From Lachnoanaerobaculum gingivalis (lineage in GTDB: Bacteria > Bacillota > Clostridia > Lachnospirales > Lachnospiraceae): DNA of 64,000 bases. Below, piece after piece: positions 16,083 to 25,223 of this stretch. The stretch's first letter is position 1, and the number at the start of each line of letters is the position of its first letter. Made by a program: the position numbers and the translations under genes. Location: the NCBI RefSeq assembly GCF_003862475.1, contig NZ_RRCO01000001.1:744001-808000 (forward strand), in the 5' to 3' direction. Below the pieces are notes generated by a model. The model searched no databases. It was not told where the DNA came from and worked only from the letters and a program-made list of their open reading frames with translations.

Positions 16083-16132
16083 TATCTTATCCTTAGCTAA
16101 AATATATTAATTATATCTTAACAAAAATCACT

Positions 16133-16480
16133 CTAATACTTTTTAAACAATTCCATCAAATACAATACGCCATCTTCATCTATAACTTTCTCTTCACCGT
16201 TATCTGATACATATGTTATTCTGCCATTAAATCCCGATCCATCTAATTTTCCACTTGGCTTACCTTTGTAAATAATGCCGCACCTATAAGTTTTTCATTC
16301 TGATACGCTCTAGTCTTTACATCACTTTCTTTCATTAACATATACTCATTAATCACTTCTCTATGCTCAAGTCTGCTGACTCTTGCTACAACAGCCAATT
16401 TCTCATCAAGAAATGTCAGTCTTCCCCTATATCATAATATTCCCTTACAGCAATCTTATACTATACTTTACCTGAATCAA
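16133..16480 (-). pseudogene. Family A C-terminal fragment plus unidentified debris
   Basis: 16133-16245 reads GSGFNGRITYVSDNGEEKVI, DEDGVLYLMELFKKY and stop, a family A tail without a body. Upstream (16250-16430) another frame gives LAVVARVSRLEHREVINEY and MLMKESDVKTRAYQNEKLIG, which belongs to some other lost protein I do not recognise. Between 16083 and 16495 there is no intact gene. Confidence 0.5.
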
Positions 16481-16494
16481 CTTCTAAATACCTG

Positions 16495-17484
16495 CTAAAA
16501 ACTTTCAATATACTCAGACAATATCTTTAAATTTTCTTTTTCAATGTCATTTAAATTATTCTCACTGAAATTTTCATTTTCTTCATACCATATTTTTTTT
16601 ATAAAGTAGTTAAATTCTATACTAAACTTGGGGTATATCTTTCCATGTCTTGCATATATCTCTTCACGAGCCATACATGCTGCCAGCTTAGAAAGTTTTT
16701 TCAACTTTTCTAAATTCGATGCTTCACTAATAAGCTCAGTATCACTTCCCTGAAATATCTCATCATTATCATCTGTACTTATATACATACTTATTCTATT
16801 TCCCTTTGAGTCATACCCATATTTTTCTATAAATCTTTCATAGTCCGACAGCAAACTATATTCCGGGTCAAAGAATGTCTTCATCATATATCCCAAATCA
16901 TAGTATGCCAAATCATCATACCATTGAGAAACTTTAGATATTCTCCACTTATTATCCTCACACAGTTCTAAATACACCTCACCATCGCTGATTTCCGGCA
17001 TATCCTCAGCCAATATTACCTTTTTTACAAATTGAATTTGAACACATATACTCTTTTTACTTCTACTCTTTACACTAAACTCACCATCTGTATAAATTTT
17101 ATAGTATAAGCAGCTACTTAAACTGCTCCTTGATGTTCTTGACTGTGTACATCTCCCTCTATAAAACCTTATATCATACATTTCACACAGATAATCATAG
17201 GCTGCATCTTTAATATAATCTCTATGGTATTTATATAGTTTTTCTTCATCCTCCTTATTTTTAAAGTAATAATCATTATATCCATCCGACTCTCTGCAAG
17301 ATATCTCATCACCAATCTTTTCTCCTGAATCCATAAAATCGGCAATCTCTTTTATAATCTCTATAGCTCTTTCATCAGTCATTTCAGGATTGTTATCTTT
17401 ATTTTCAATGGCAACAGTTTTAACATTGAATAACAGAAGTAATATAAAACTTATGCTAATTACACTTAATAATTTATGTTTCAT
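16495..17484 (-). CDS. Exported protein with C-terminal YARHG domain
   Basis: 329 residues. Signal peptide KHKLLSVISISFILLLLFNV with no lipobox, so secreted or N-terminally anchored. The middle is an NTF2-like or unknown domain with DNKWRISKVSQWYDDLAYYD. The C-terminal 60 residues match YARHG: REEIYARHGKIYPKFSIEFN, then YFIKKIWYEENENFS, LNDIEKENLKIL. YARHG domains are extracellular and usually near the wall. It is a paralogue of the next gene (same DERAIEIIKEIADFMDSG-like start). RBS AGGAGAAAAGAGT. Its role is not known; presence in the array suggests an immunity or surface function. Confidence 0.7.
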   Translation of the reverse strand: MKHKLLSVISISFILLLLFNVKTVAIENKDNNPEMTDERAIEIIKEIADFMDSGEKIGDEISCRESDGYNDYYFKNKEDEEKLYKYHRDYIKDAAYDYLCEMYDIRFYRGRCTQSRTSRSSLSSCLYYKIYTDGEFSVKSRSKKSICVQIQFVKKVILAEDMPEISDGEVYLELCEDNKWRISKVSQWYDDLAYYDLGYMMKTFFDPEYSLLSDYERFIEKYGYDSKGNRISMYISTDDNDEIFQGSDTELISEASNLEKLKKLSKLAACMAREEIYARHGKIYPKFSIEFNYFIKKIWYEENENFSENNLNDIEKENLKILSEYIESF

Positions 17485-17495
17485 ACTCTTTTCTC

Positions 17496-18500
17496 CTAAA
17501 ACTCTTCCAAATGTGACTTTATAATCTCTAAATTATGCCTTTCAATATCACTTAAATCATCCTCACTGAATTTTTTATTCTCTTTATATCAGCTCAATCC
17601 ATTGAAATAATTATATTCTATAGAATATTTCGGATACATTTTCCCATGCCTGGCATATATCTCTTCATAAGCAATATAGGTTGCAAGTTTAGAAAGATGT
17701 TTCAATATATAACTGTCATCTAAATTCTCCAACACATCAAAACTGCTGCTCGCTAAAATCGCGTCCTTTAAAGAATATCTTAACATCTGCATAGGTATTC
17801 TATTCCCATTTTTATCGTACCCATAATCCCTAATAAAAGTATCATAATCCTCTTTTACATTATTTTGACTGTCAAAAAATTCATCTATATATTCTTCCAA
17901 TTCATAAAACACTAAATCATCATACCATTGAGAGATCTTAGAAATTCTCCATTTATTGTCATCACAAAGAGTGAGAAATATCTGACCCTTATCTGTATCC
18001 GGCATCCCGTCTCCAAGACTGCTGTCTTTATTAAAAACAGCTTCAATACATATTTCATTATTTCTTCTCGACAGAATGTTGTAATCTTCTTCAGCTTCCA
18101 ATTTATACCTGATGGTTCCACCGTCAAATCCTGTTTTCGCCTTTCCCATGCCGGAATTAAACCTTGTGATTCTATACATTGCAGTCAAATAATTATAAGC
18201 ACTATCTTTTATATAATTTCTATGATAGATTTCTAATCTACCTTCATCTTCTTTGTTCTTAAAATAGGCAAAGTTTTCCCCATTAATACCTTCGACAGCT
18301 TCACCCGTTTCTATACCTGTATCCATAAAAGATACTATTTCTTTTACAAGCTTTATTGCATCTTCATCTGAAAGATTTTCTACACCATAATTATAATCAA
18401 TGAATTTTTCTGTTTTTGAATATGTATTTATCCCGCATCCATAAATAAAACACATCAGCAAGAGTATTATTGTGAATATATGTATTTTTTTATCTATCAC
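17496..18500 (-). pseudogene. YARHG-domain lipoprotein with in-frame TGA at a conserved Trp
   Basis: Lipoprotein signal KIHIFTIILLLMCFIYGCG, with IYGC as the lipobox. It aligns over its length with the 16495-17484 gene: NKEDEGRLEIYHRNYIKDSA, DDNKWRISKISQWYDDLVFY, YEEIYARHGKMYPKYSIEYN. The frame then meets TGA at 17589, exactly where the sister has Trp (IKKIWYEEN against NGLS-stop-YKEN), and continues with KENKKFSEDDLSDIERHN and a normal end TAG at 17496. A TGG-to-TGA change is the simplest explanation. The truncated product would lack the last half of YARHG. Confidence 0.75.
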
Positions 18501-18539
18501 TTTCTTCTCCTCTCAATAACGGTCTATCCGGTTCATAAA

Positions 18540-18810
18540 TAAAATATCTTCTAACTTTGCTTATTTATGACTTCGTCAATTCCCCCATAAACTCTTGGTT
18601 TTTCAAGATTTTCTTTTATATAAAAATATGGCAAGTTTCCTTTCATAGTTTCTCCATAATTACATACATAGTATCAATTTCCAACTATATGTTCAGTATG
18701 GTAATTATAATTTATAAATTCATGATAATCATTTCCATCTTTAAAGGTATCATTCCAATAAAACACATCACCATAATTCCTATGTGTTTTTATACCCTTA
18801 ATAGCCCTCT
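18540..18810 (-). pseudogene. Unidentified gene debris upstream of the YARHG lipoprotein
   Basis: The minus strand reads ERAIKGIKTHRNYGDVFYWN, DTFKDGNDYHEFINYNYH, TEHIVGN then a stop, then GETMKGNLPYFYIKENLEKP, RVYGGIDEVINKQS and a stop. This is coding-like but interrupted. It looks like the C-terminal part of a protein that preceded the lipoprotein. No start codon and no recognised family. The remaining bases to 18887 show no gene. Confidence 0.4.
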
Positions 18811-18887
18811 CAATGATTAACTATTTTTTATGTTTTGAAATATCAAATGATATAACTTTGGTCTTTTTTACATAGCCATAATATATT

Positions 18888-20153
18888 TCATTTTATTCTA
18901 ACTATGCCATAGTTCATATCTGTTCCATTCTTTATGTCAGCAACTATCATATATCTTCCATATATGTCTTTTATGTAATCAAATATTGGTTTTAATACTT
19001 CCTCTCCCTCTAAATTTAAAAGACCGTACTTTCTAATCTTCATACTTGAATCTGAATAAATGTAGCCAATCATTGCTGAATGTTCTTTATAATATTTCGC
19101 TTTTGAAACAAAAAACAATGAATTACCTCGAAAAATATTTTCTCCATTCTTCCCTATAACAGATACTAAATCTTTTGTTACAAAGGCTTTCCCATCATGA
19201 AATTCACCAATAATTAAAGGAACTCCACTTATAGCACTGTATGAGTAAAAAGGAATCACAATGTCTCCCTTAGTATCTATGTAAGCCCATGCAATATAAC
19301 CGTCACCCAAATAATTATTAATTGCAACAGCAGCAAGACCTTCACTAAAATTATGTGCATCATCATATTTACATTCTATGACCTCTTTACCATTTTTGTC
19401 TATATAGCCCCATTTATCTTGCCTTTTTACAGCGGCAAAACCTTCATATAAATCACTAATTTCATCATAAAAAGTATTTGTTACTACAATTCCTTTCTTG
19501 TTTATAAAAGTCCATTTATCCCCCTGCCTAACAGCTGCCAAACCTTCATGAAAATTCATTACTTCATCATATTGAAAGTCTATTACTACATTTTCATTTA
19601 TATCTATAAACCCCCACTTATTATCCTTATCCATAACCGCAGCATAATTTTCATAAAATAAATGTACATCATAAAAATTAAAATCAATAACCTGATTGAA
19701 GTTTTTATCTATGAATCCCCACAAACCCTTAAATTTAACTGCTGATAAACCATCTTTAAAAGAATATATGTTTTCATAAGTTTTATCCGATAACTTGTTG
19801 CCTGATTTATCAACATAGAAAAAAGAAGAATTTTTATTTGCAATAAATACATTTTCTCTATCAAAATCAATATCATCAAAAAGCGGATACTCATAGATAT
19901 CTTTGGTACTTGCATCAATAATACAAACTTCTCCACTGTTCTTATAAAATTTAAATAAGTTCCCCTCTAAAAAACTTATATCTTTATATAAACTTGGTTT
20001 GATTACCCACTCCCATTGAGTATTTGTTTTATTAATCAAATTTGATACCATAGTACTAGAAAATATTAGAAACAAAGCAAATATTAAAAGTGAGATTTTT
20101 TTTCTATTTAGTAAATAATTGTGCCTCTCCTTCCCTTCTGTCCTTATAATCAT
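18888..20153 (-). CDS. Membrane-anchored WG-repeat protein
   Basis: 421 residues. Basic N-terminus, then a membrane helix (about 19-38, ISLLIFALFLIFSSTMVSNL), then at least five WG repeats of the type GLSAVKFKGLWGFIDKN, AAVMDKDNKWGFIDINENVV, GLAAVRQGDKWTFINKKG, GFAAVKRQDKWGYIDKNGKE, GLAAVAINNY. WG repeats form a beta-rich, propeller-like binding surface, here outside the cell. The start overlaps the end of a broken upstream gene (stop at 20104), so it was translationally coupled with it. An IS3-type element sits 38 bp upstream and may have cut it from its original promoter. Confidence 0.75.
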   Translation of the reverse strand: MIIRTEGKERHNYLLNRKKISLLIFALFLIFSSTMVSNLINKTNTQWEWVIKPSLYKDISFLEGNLFKFYKNSGEVCIIDASTKDIYEYPLFDDIDFDRENVFIANKNSSFFYVDKSGNKLSDKTYENIYSFKDGLSAVKFKGLWGFIDKNFNQVIDFNFYDVHLFYENYAAVMDKDNKWGFIDINENVVIDFQYDEVMNFHEGLAAVRQGDKWTFINKKGIVVTNTFYDEISDLYEGFAAVKRQDKWGYIDKNGKEVIECKYDDAHNFSEGLAAVAINNYLGDGYIAWAYIDTKGDIVIPFYSYSAISGVPLIIGEFHDGKAFVTKDLVSVIGKNGENIFRGNSLFFVSKAKYYKEHSAMIGYIYSDSSMKIRKYGLLNLEGEEVLKPIFDYIKDIYGRYMIVADIKNGTDMNYGIVRIK

Positions 20154-20271
20154 ATTTAATATTACCCCCTTTGCTATTTATAAATAACTCTGGTGTTAGA
20201 ATATAATTAGTACAAAACAAAATGAGATATTTCCTTATTTGTTATATAATAAACCTTAGGAGGAACTCATT

Positions 20272-20571
20272 ATGTCAAGTAAAAGAAACCATCACTCAAA
20301 ACAGTTTAAGCTGGATGCTATCAACTATCGAAATGAACATCCTGATCTTACTCAAGTTGAATGTGCCAAGAATCTTGGTATCGGTGTTAGCACACTTGCC
20401 AAATGGGAAAGTCAATTTCGTGATAATAACGGTGACATTCCCGTTCGTGGCTCAGGTAACTATCAGTCTGATGATGCAAAAGAAATAGCTCGTCTTAAAC
20501 GTGAGCTTCGTGATGCTCAGGATGCTCTTGATGTACTAAAAAAAGCCATAAGCATTCTGGGGAAAAGCTAA
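20272..20571 (+). CDS. IS3-family transposase OrfA
   Basis: 99 residues. Helix-turn-helix (LTQVECAKNLGIGVSTLAKW, about 25-45), which binds the IS ends, followed by a leucine zipper (EIARLKRELRDAQDALDVLK). RBS AGGAGGAACTC. Near its end lie slippery runs (A7 followed by G at about 20538, and GGGGAAAAGC at about 20559) where a -1 shift would enter the orfB frame, giving the fused OrfAB transposase typical of the family. Low AT relative to the array around it fits arrival by transfer. Confidence 0.9.
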   Translation: MSSKRNHHSKQFKLDAINYRNEHPDLTQVECAKNLGIGVSTLAKWESQFRDNNGDIPVRGSGNYQSDDAKEIARLKRELRDAQDALDVLKKAISILGKS

Positions 20572-20648
20572 CTATTGCTATCTATACAGAGGTTTCTGCA
20601 AAGGTAGAGGCAGCTAAAGTAAATGGACACCGTGTCTCTACTTCCGGA

Positions 20649-21473
20649 ATGCTTAAATTTTTAGGTGTGTCTCGATCCGGATATCATTCTTTTCTTAATA
20701 GAAAACTATCTTCTACTATTCAGAGGAAGGAAGCTATTAAGAAGAATATCCGGCTTATTTATGATGCTTCAAAACAAAACTATGGTGCTCCTAAAATAAC
20801 CAAAGAACTTCGTAAGTCAGGTGAAACTATTGCTGAGCGCACTGTAGGAAAATATATGCGTGAAATGGGTATTAAAGCCCAATGGATTAAGCCTTTTACT
20901 ACCACCACCAGAGACTCTGATTTTAGTACTGAACTTACAAACATACTTGATGAACAATTTAACCCGGAACGCCCTAATGCCGTATGGTGTACAGATATTA
21001 CCTATATATGGACTCAAAACGGCTTTGTTTACCTTAATTGTGTTATGGACTTATTTGCTAGGAAAATAATAGCCTGGACACTTTCTGATACTATGGAAGT
21101 ATCAACAGTTGTAGCAACCATTAATAAAGCAAAGACTTATCGTAACACCGAATCGCCTTTAATAATACATTCTGATCGTGGCAGCCAGTATGTATCAAAT
21201 GCTTGGCGTGAAGCCACTAAAACTATGCAACGAAGCTATTCTCGTTGTGCCTATCCATATGACAATGCGTGCATTGAATCATTTCATTCATTGATTAAAA
21301 GAGAATGGCTAAACAGATTCAGTATTCAAGACCACAGCCACGCATATAGGCTTGTATTTGAGTACATTGAAGCCTTTTATAACACGGTAAGGATTCATAG
21401 TCATTGTGATTATATGTCTCCTGACGAGTTTGAAAAGCTATATAATAAGGCACTTGTTCTTACAGCATCTTAG
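20649..21473 (+). CDS. IS3-family transposase OrfB (DDE integrase core)
   Basis: 274 residues from the first ATG; the frame is open upstream to about 20574 and joins orfA by a -1 shift. HTH_21-type start (YDASKQNYGAPKITKELRKS), then the rve integrase core with WCTDITYIWTQNG (first D), IIHSDRGSQYVS (second D) and ACIESFHSLIKREW (catalytic E), ending NTVRIHSHCDYMSP-EF. All three DDE residues are present. It makes the strand cuts in transposition. Confidence 0.92.
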   Translation: MLKFLGVSRSGYHSFLNRKLSSTIQRKEAIKKNIRLIYDASKQNYGAPKITKELRKSGETIAERTVGKYMREMGIKAQWIKPFTTTTRDSDFSTELTNILDEQFNPERPNAVWCTDITYIWTQNGFVYLNCVMDLFARKIIAWTLSDTMEVSTVVATINKAKTYRNTESPLIIHSDRGSQYVSNAWREATKTMQRSYSRCAYPYDNACIESFHSLIKREWLNRFSIQDHSHAYRLVFEYIEAFYNTVRIHSHCDYMSPDEFEKLYNKALVLTAS

Positions 21474-22081
21474 CCGGTAGAACCTCTCATTTTAATTTGT
21501 ACTAAATCTTGACATAGGACCACTCTTTTATTTTTTTCGGATCATATTTTCCATTGTTATTTATAATATAATCTCTAAGTTCTTTCCTCGCCTCTTACTT
21601 GTACTTGTATATCTATTATCTTTATATATATCTATCTTTATAAGTTTTCCTCCCCAATCTATCATTATTATAAACAGACATTTGTTTAAGCAATATATCA
21701 ATTTCTGACTCAAAAAAATTTGTTGCTAAAAGCCTATTGCAGTAGCGTAAACCCCTACTGCTGCATTATATAATCCTGCTGTAGTAATAACTGTTGTTTT
21801 TACTCCTCCCACTATAATATCTTTCAACTTATCTTTAGATTCCTTTATAAATTGTTCATCTTCTAATGCCTTTTGAAAAAAATAGGCATTCACTTCATCT
21901 AAGCAAACAATATATCCTACATTTTTTCTTCCAAAAGCTCCTCTAAATCCTTAAAAATCCATTGTTCATACTCATCTTTTTTGTATTAAAATCTTTTAAA
22001 AACTCTTCTCTCAGAAAATAACTGATTTTGCATGTTTTCGATATCCATTATTACCTTACTCTCCATAAAAATATAGTATTT

Positions 22082-22282
22082 TTACTCCAACTTCTCAAAT
22101 AGATCAAACAAGCTAAGTCTTCCTGAATCTCTCAGTATTTTTTCATATCCATTATCTAATACATATGTTATTTTACCGTTAGATCCGGATCCATCTAAGC
22201 CAACCACCGAAAGAGCATACAAATAATATTCACCATTTTTTGTTACTTTATGCGTATAAGTTACCAGCTCCATTTTCTCCAC
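22082..22282 (-). pseudogene. Family A C-terminal fragment
   Basis: 66 residues: ELVTYTHKVTKNGEYYLYAL, SVVGLDGSGSNGKITYVLDN, GYEKILRDSGRLSLFDLFEK. This is the end of a GIPIPPKT-subgroup protein; the anchor and the NFNDNM block are missing. Just upstream (22283-22300) only the stump of the GEN block (GGAGAAAATG) remains. It was probably cut by the event that created the debris on its 5' side. Confidence 0.65.
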
Positions 22283-22321
22283 TTATTAAAATATTAGTTT
22301 AAAAATAAAAATTCTATATAC

Positions 22322-23734
22322 TTATTGAATGGGTTTCATAACAACTTCACCGTTTTCATCCATTACTAATATAGGATTGCTTCCATCCTTATCAAGTCTA
22401 ATTATACGCAATGTAGTGCTTTCCTCTATTTTATATTGATATAAGAAAACGTAATCATCACTGCAATATATCCCCGGTGTATATATGTCATCACTCAATT
22501 CCCGACAATCATAAATATTTCTGGTAGTACCTTTTTCTATATCTGTAACCAAAACCTTTATTTCTTTCGTTGTAGCATTATTCACATTTGAAATACTATA
22601 TATATAATTATCATTTACTTCAAATACTTCTATCTCGTCATCAGTGTCTATTGGGTACATCGGCACATCTAGTATTTCATACTCAAGTTGAGAAGTATCC
22701 CCTGCATTTTCTATATTTTCAATATCAACTCTAAACATTACATAAACATAAGCTTTAAATTCTACTCTGGTTTTTTCTTTTTCATCAAAATTACCTGTAC
22801 TGTCAAATGAAATTTTATTTTTGTAGTTTTTATCTCTATAACATAATTCCAATGCATGATAAAAATATATATATCCATCTACTGCTCGATAGTAATCCGG
22901 ATTTTGTTTGGATAAACCTATACTGACCAGTTCATAATCTTCCATATTTCTGTTTTTAGTATTTCTTAATTTATTTTTATTTTCTCTTATTTTGTTATCC
23001 CAGCCTTCTGCCCATTCATCATATTGTTCCAAATTTCTGAAATTATTATTATAATCCCATATTGACGGCACCTTATAATAATGCACTGTATATAAAACTT
23101 TTGGCATATACTTAACTCTATTCCAATCAAATATATAATGGTATGGCACATCCACTCCCATCCCATAATTTGAAAGTTCCTCCCTTAGCATACGCATATT
23201 GTAATCATTGAATATAATACCACCAACACCTCCGGCCATTAACTGACCATAATACATCTTTGAAGAATAGATTTTTTTACCGTCTAAGTTATATTTACTT
23301 ATTGTATTATTATCATATACATAATTATATATATATCTACCATCTATATAAATTCTATCTCCACTTCTCTTAATTATTGGCTTTGTTTCATTATTTTGGT
23401 TGACTTTATATATATCATATACACTATTATCCAAAAAGAATATATTCGAATTATCAGGTATAATCCATGCTATTTGTTTTAAACCTACTTCTTTCACCTC
23501 TGTACCAACACTATTCATATACATAAGTCTGCCCCTATACAAAAAATATATACCTTCTTTTGTTTGGCAAACCCTTCCTATGCTTCTTACAGTTACTTTT
23601 TCATTATCATGAAAGAACATTTTTCTGATAATATTCGGATACTTATGTGCAGGAATATACATAAAATCACATAATGACAGTACAAAATATGCTATAGCAA
23701 TTATACTTATACATATAATCCATTTCTTTTTCAT
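22322..23734 (-). CDS. Family B membrane-anchored beta-rich protein
   Basis: 470 residues from ATG 23734, chosen because GGAGGCTTTTAAT precedes it; an ATG five codons earlier lacks one. Membrane helix IICISIIAIAYFVLSLCDF. Then VRSIGRVCQTKEGIYFLYRG, RLMYMNS, a series of short strand repeats (FFLDNSVYDIYKVNQNNE, YIDGRYIYNYVYDNNTISKY), NYELVSIGLSKQNPD, GYIYFYH and a terminal RLDKDGSNPILVMDENGEVV. The repeating strand blocks suggest a beta-propeller-like outer domain. It is most divergent among four paralogues. Function unknown. Confidence 0.6.
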   Translation of the reverse strand: MKKKWIICISIIAIAYFVLSLCDFMYIPAHKYPNIIRKMFFHDNEKVTVRSIGRVCQTKEGIYFLYRGRLMYMNSVGTEVKEVGLKQIAWIIPDNSNIFFLDNSVYDIYKVNQNNETKPIIKRSGDRIYIDGRYIYNYVYDNNTISKYNLDGKKIYSSKMYYGQLMAGGVGGIIFNDYNMRMLREELSNYGMGVDVPYHYIFDWNRVKYMPKVLYTVHYYKVPSIWDYNNNFRNLEQYDEWAEGWDNKIRENKNKLRNTKNRNMEDYELVSIGLSKQNPDYYRAVDGYIYFYHALELCYRDKNYKNKISFDSTGNFDEKEKTRVEFKAYVYVMFRVDIENIENAGDTSQLEYEILDVPMYPIDTDDEIEVFEVNDNYIYSISNVNNATTKEIKVLVTDIEKGTTRNIYDCRELSDDIYTPGIYCSDDYVFLYQYKIEESTTLRIIRLDKDGSNPILVMDENGEVVMKPIQ

Positions 23735-23824
23735 ATTAAAAGCCTCCATTCCACAGGATTCTGTTGTTAATATAAATTGTGATGAAAAATATTTTTCAAA
23801 AAATAAATAAAAATTTCCATATAT

Positions 23825-25219
23825 TTATGGAACAGGTTTCATAACAACTTCACCGTTTTCATCCATTACTAATACAGGGTTGCTTCCGTCGCGATTTATC
23901 CTTGTAATACATTGTTTTTCACCATAATCACCATACTCATATATGAATATGTATTTATCTGTAGCAAATATTTCAGATGAGTCATTCCCAAGGAAAAACC
24001 TCTTCTTTTTATAAACTTCCTTATTCAATCCGGTGTCAACATCTATATAATAAATATATAGATTTCTATATGATTCTTTATCTGTATATTCATCCTCATT
24101 TATTACATATACATTTTTATTATTAACAATGAATCTACTCCAATCTCCCAGTATGTTCGGGCTTTTACTTACTCTTTCATAGTTTACATAAGTTTCATTA
24201 GAGCTGTTTTTTATTTCATCTATACTGATTCTAAATACCGCTTTTACATTAATTTGGTAGGTGAACTTCTCTCTGTTATCATCACTGTATTCTTCTTCCA
24301 AAGTCATCTCTTCCGACTTTCTTTTATATTCCTTGTCCAAATAAGTGATTTTCTGATTTCCATAAAGATAAATATACCCGTCTACTTCATCTGAAAAATT
24401 CCAAACAGATAATTCTATACTCTGTAAGTCGTAATTATCCGGATCTTTCCCATTTACTTGTTCATACATTCCTCCGCTTCTTACTTCTTTATCCACTTCT
24501 TTTGCCAAATCATCATATTCTATAACATTTTCTCTATTATATGAGTCCCATTCCTCCGGTTCTAAATAGTACCTTGAAAACTTTACCTCATGTAGAAGAT
24601 ACTTTATCTTATTTACATCAAGTCTGTAATATTGTGGAACACTAAGAGCTATACGTTCATTTTGATACCATTTATAAAAAATGTAATCATCAAATATAGT
24701 ATGACTTGTCGTAAAATCTAATGCCTCTTTATTGCTAAAAATCATCTTTCCACTAAAATCATATTTTCTTAACCCATGTTTTCCACTTAATGTATATATA
24801 TTTTCACCTTCCATATACATCTTACCTGAATCATTGGCAATTTTTACTATTTCTCCATTTGCATTCACCTTATAAATACTCGCAACATTATCACATTCAC
24901 GCAAAAAAACAGTATTATCTTTTGCTAAAACACCCACAATTTCACTTGGTATTTTGCAGATTTCATTTATATTTCCATCAGAGTTTTCCATATACATAAG
25001 TCTGCCTTTATATACAAAATATATACCGTTTTCTGCCTGCTCCACTTTACTGATTACTTTTACACCAGTTTTTCCATCCTGATTTGATTTATTTTTCCGG
25101 TTATATGTATCTGATGAGATATACATGGAGTTGATTTTAGGCAATGTGTAAAATATTAAAGCAAATATAGGCAATACTATAGCAACCACTACTACCCATG
25201 TGAATATTATTTTTCTCAT
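23825..25219 (-). CDS. Family B membrane-anchored beta-rich protein
   Basis: 464 residues. Membrane helix IFTWVVVVAIVLPIFALIFY, then KVISKVEQAENGIYFVYKGR, LMYMENSDGNINEICKIPSE, GKMYMEGENIYTLSGKHGLR, KYDFSGKMIFSNKE, PDNYDLQSIELSVWNFSDEV, DGYIYLYGNQKITYLDKEYK and the shared tail TRINRDGSNPVLVMDENGEV-VMKP. It ends five bases short of... the next gene begins 4 bp upstream of its start region at 25224, so the copies are cotranscribed. An outward-facing, membrane-tethered protein, role unknown. Confidence 0.6.
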   Translation of the reverse strand: MRKIIFTWVVVVAIVLPIFALIFYTLPKINSMYISSDTYNRKNKSNQDGKTGVKVISKVEQAENGIYFVYKGRLMYMENSDGNINEICKIPSEIVGVLAKDNTVFLRECDNVASIYKVNANGEIVKIANDSGKMYMEGENIYTLSGKHGLRKYDFSGKMIFSNKEALDFTTSHTIFDDYIFYKWYQNERIALSVPQYYRLDVNKIKYLLHEVKFSRYYLEPEEWDSYNRENVIEYDDLAKEVDKEVRSGGMYEQVNGKDPDNYDLQSIELSVWNFSDEVDGYIYLYGNQKITYLDKEYKRKSEEMTLEEEYSDDNREKFTYQINVKAVFRISIDEIKNSSNETYVNYERVSKSPNILGDWSRFIVNNKNVYVINEDEYTDKESYRNLYIYYIDVDTGLNKEVYKKKRFFLGNDSSEIFATDKYIFIYEYGDYGEKQCITRINRDGSNPVLVMDENGEVVMKPVP

Positions 25220-25223
25220 AATT

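Larger units (their letters stand above)
20191..21522 (+). mobile_element. IS3-family (IS150-like) insertion sequence
   Basis: 1332 bp. Ends TGGTGTTAG... and ...ATAGGACCA are imperfect inverted repeats: inner blocks TAGTACAAA..AAAATGAGA at 20208 and the complement at 21485-21504 match at 17 of 20 bases. The element is flanked by CTC on both sides (20188-20190, 21523-21525), a 3-bp target repeat usual for this group. It contains orfA and orfB, apparently intact, so it may be active. Confidence 0.85.
20104..22010 (-). pseudogene. Degenerate gene split by the IS3-type element
   Basis: Removing the IS (20191-21522) and one CTC copy, the minus strand reads LRDYIINNNGKYDPKKIKEL, then FINSKGGNIKYDYKDRREGE, AQLFTK and stop at 20104, inside the WG gene. 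Further upstream, in shifted frames, VGYIVCLDEVNAYFFQKALE, DIIVGGVKTTVITTAGLYNA and ATNFFESEIDILLKQMSVYN can be read with stops between them. It was a protein with a small hydrophobic, alanine/glycine-rich stretch followed by a charged C-terminal domain, a plan common in polymorphic toxins; the family is not recognised. Confidence 0.55.

Noticed and set aside
17589-17591. TGA as a selenocysteine codon in the YARHG gene
   Set aside because: The sister protein has Trp, not Cys, at this site and no SECIS-like hairpin follows the codon; a TGG to TGA change is simpler.
18557-18820. 87-codon plus-strand frame near 18.6 kb
   Set aside because: The minus strand carries recognisable gene debris here and the plus frame has no ribosome site and an unlikely composition.
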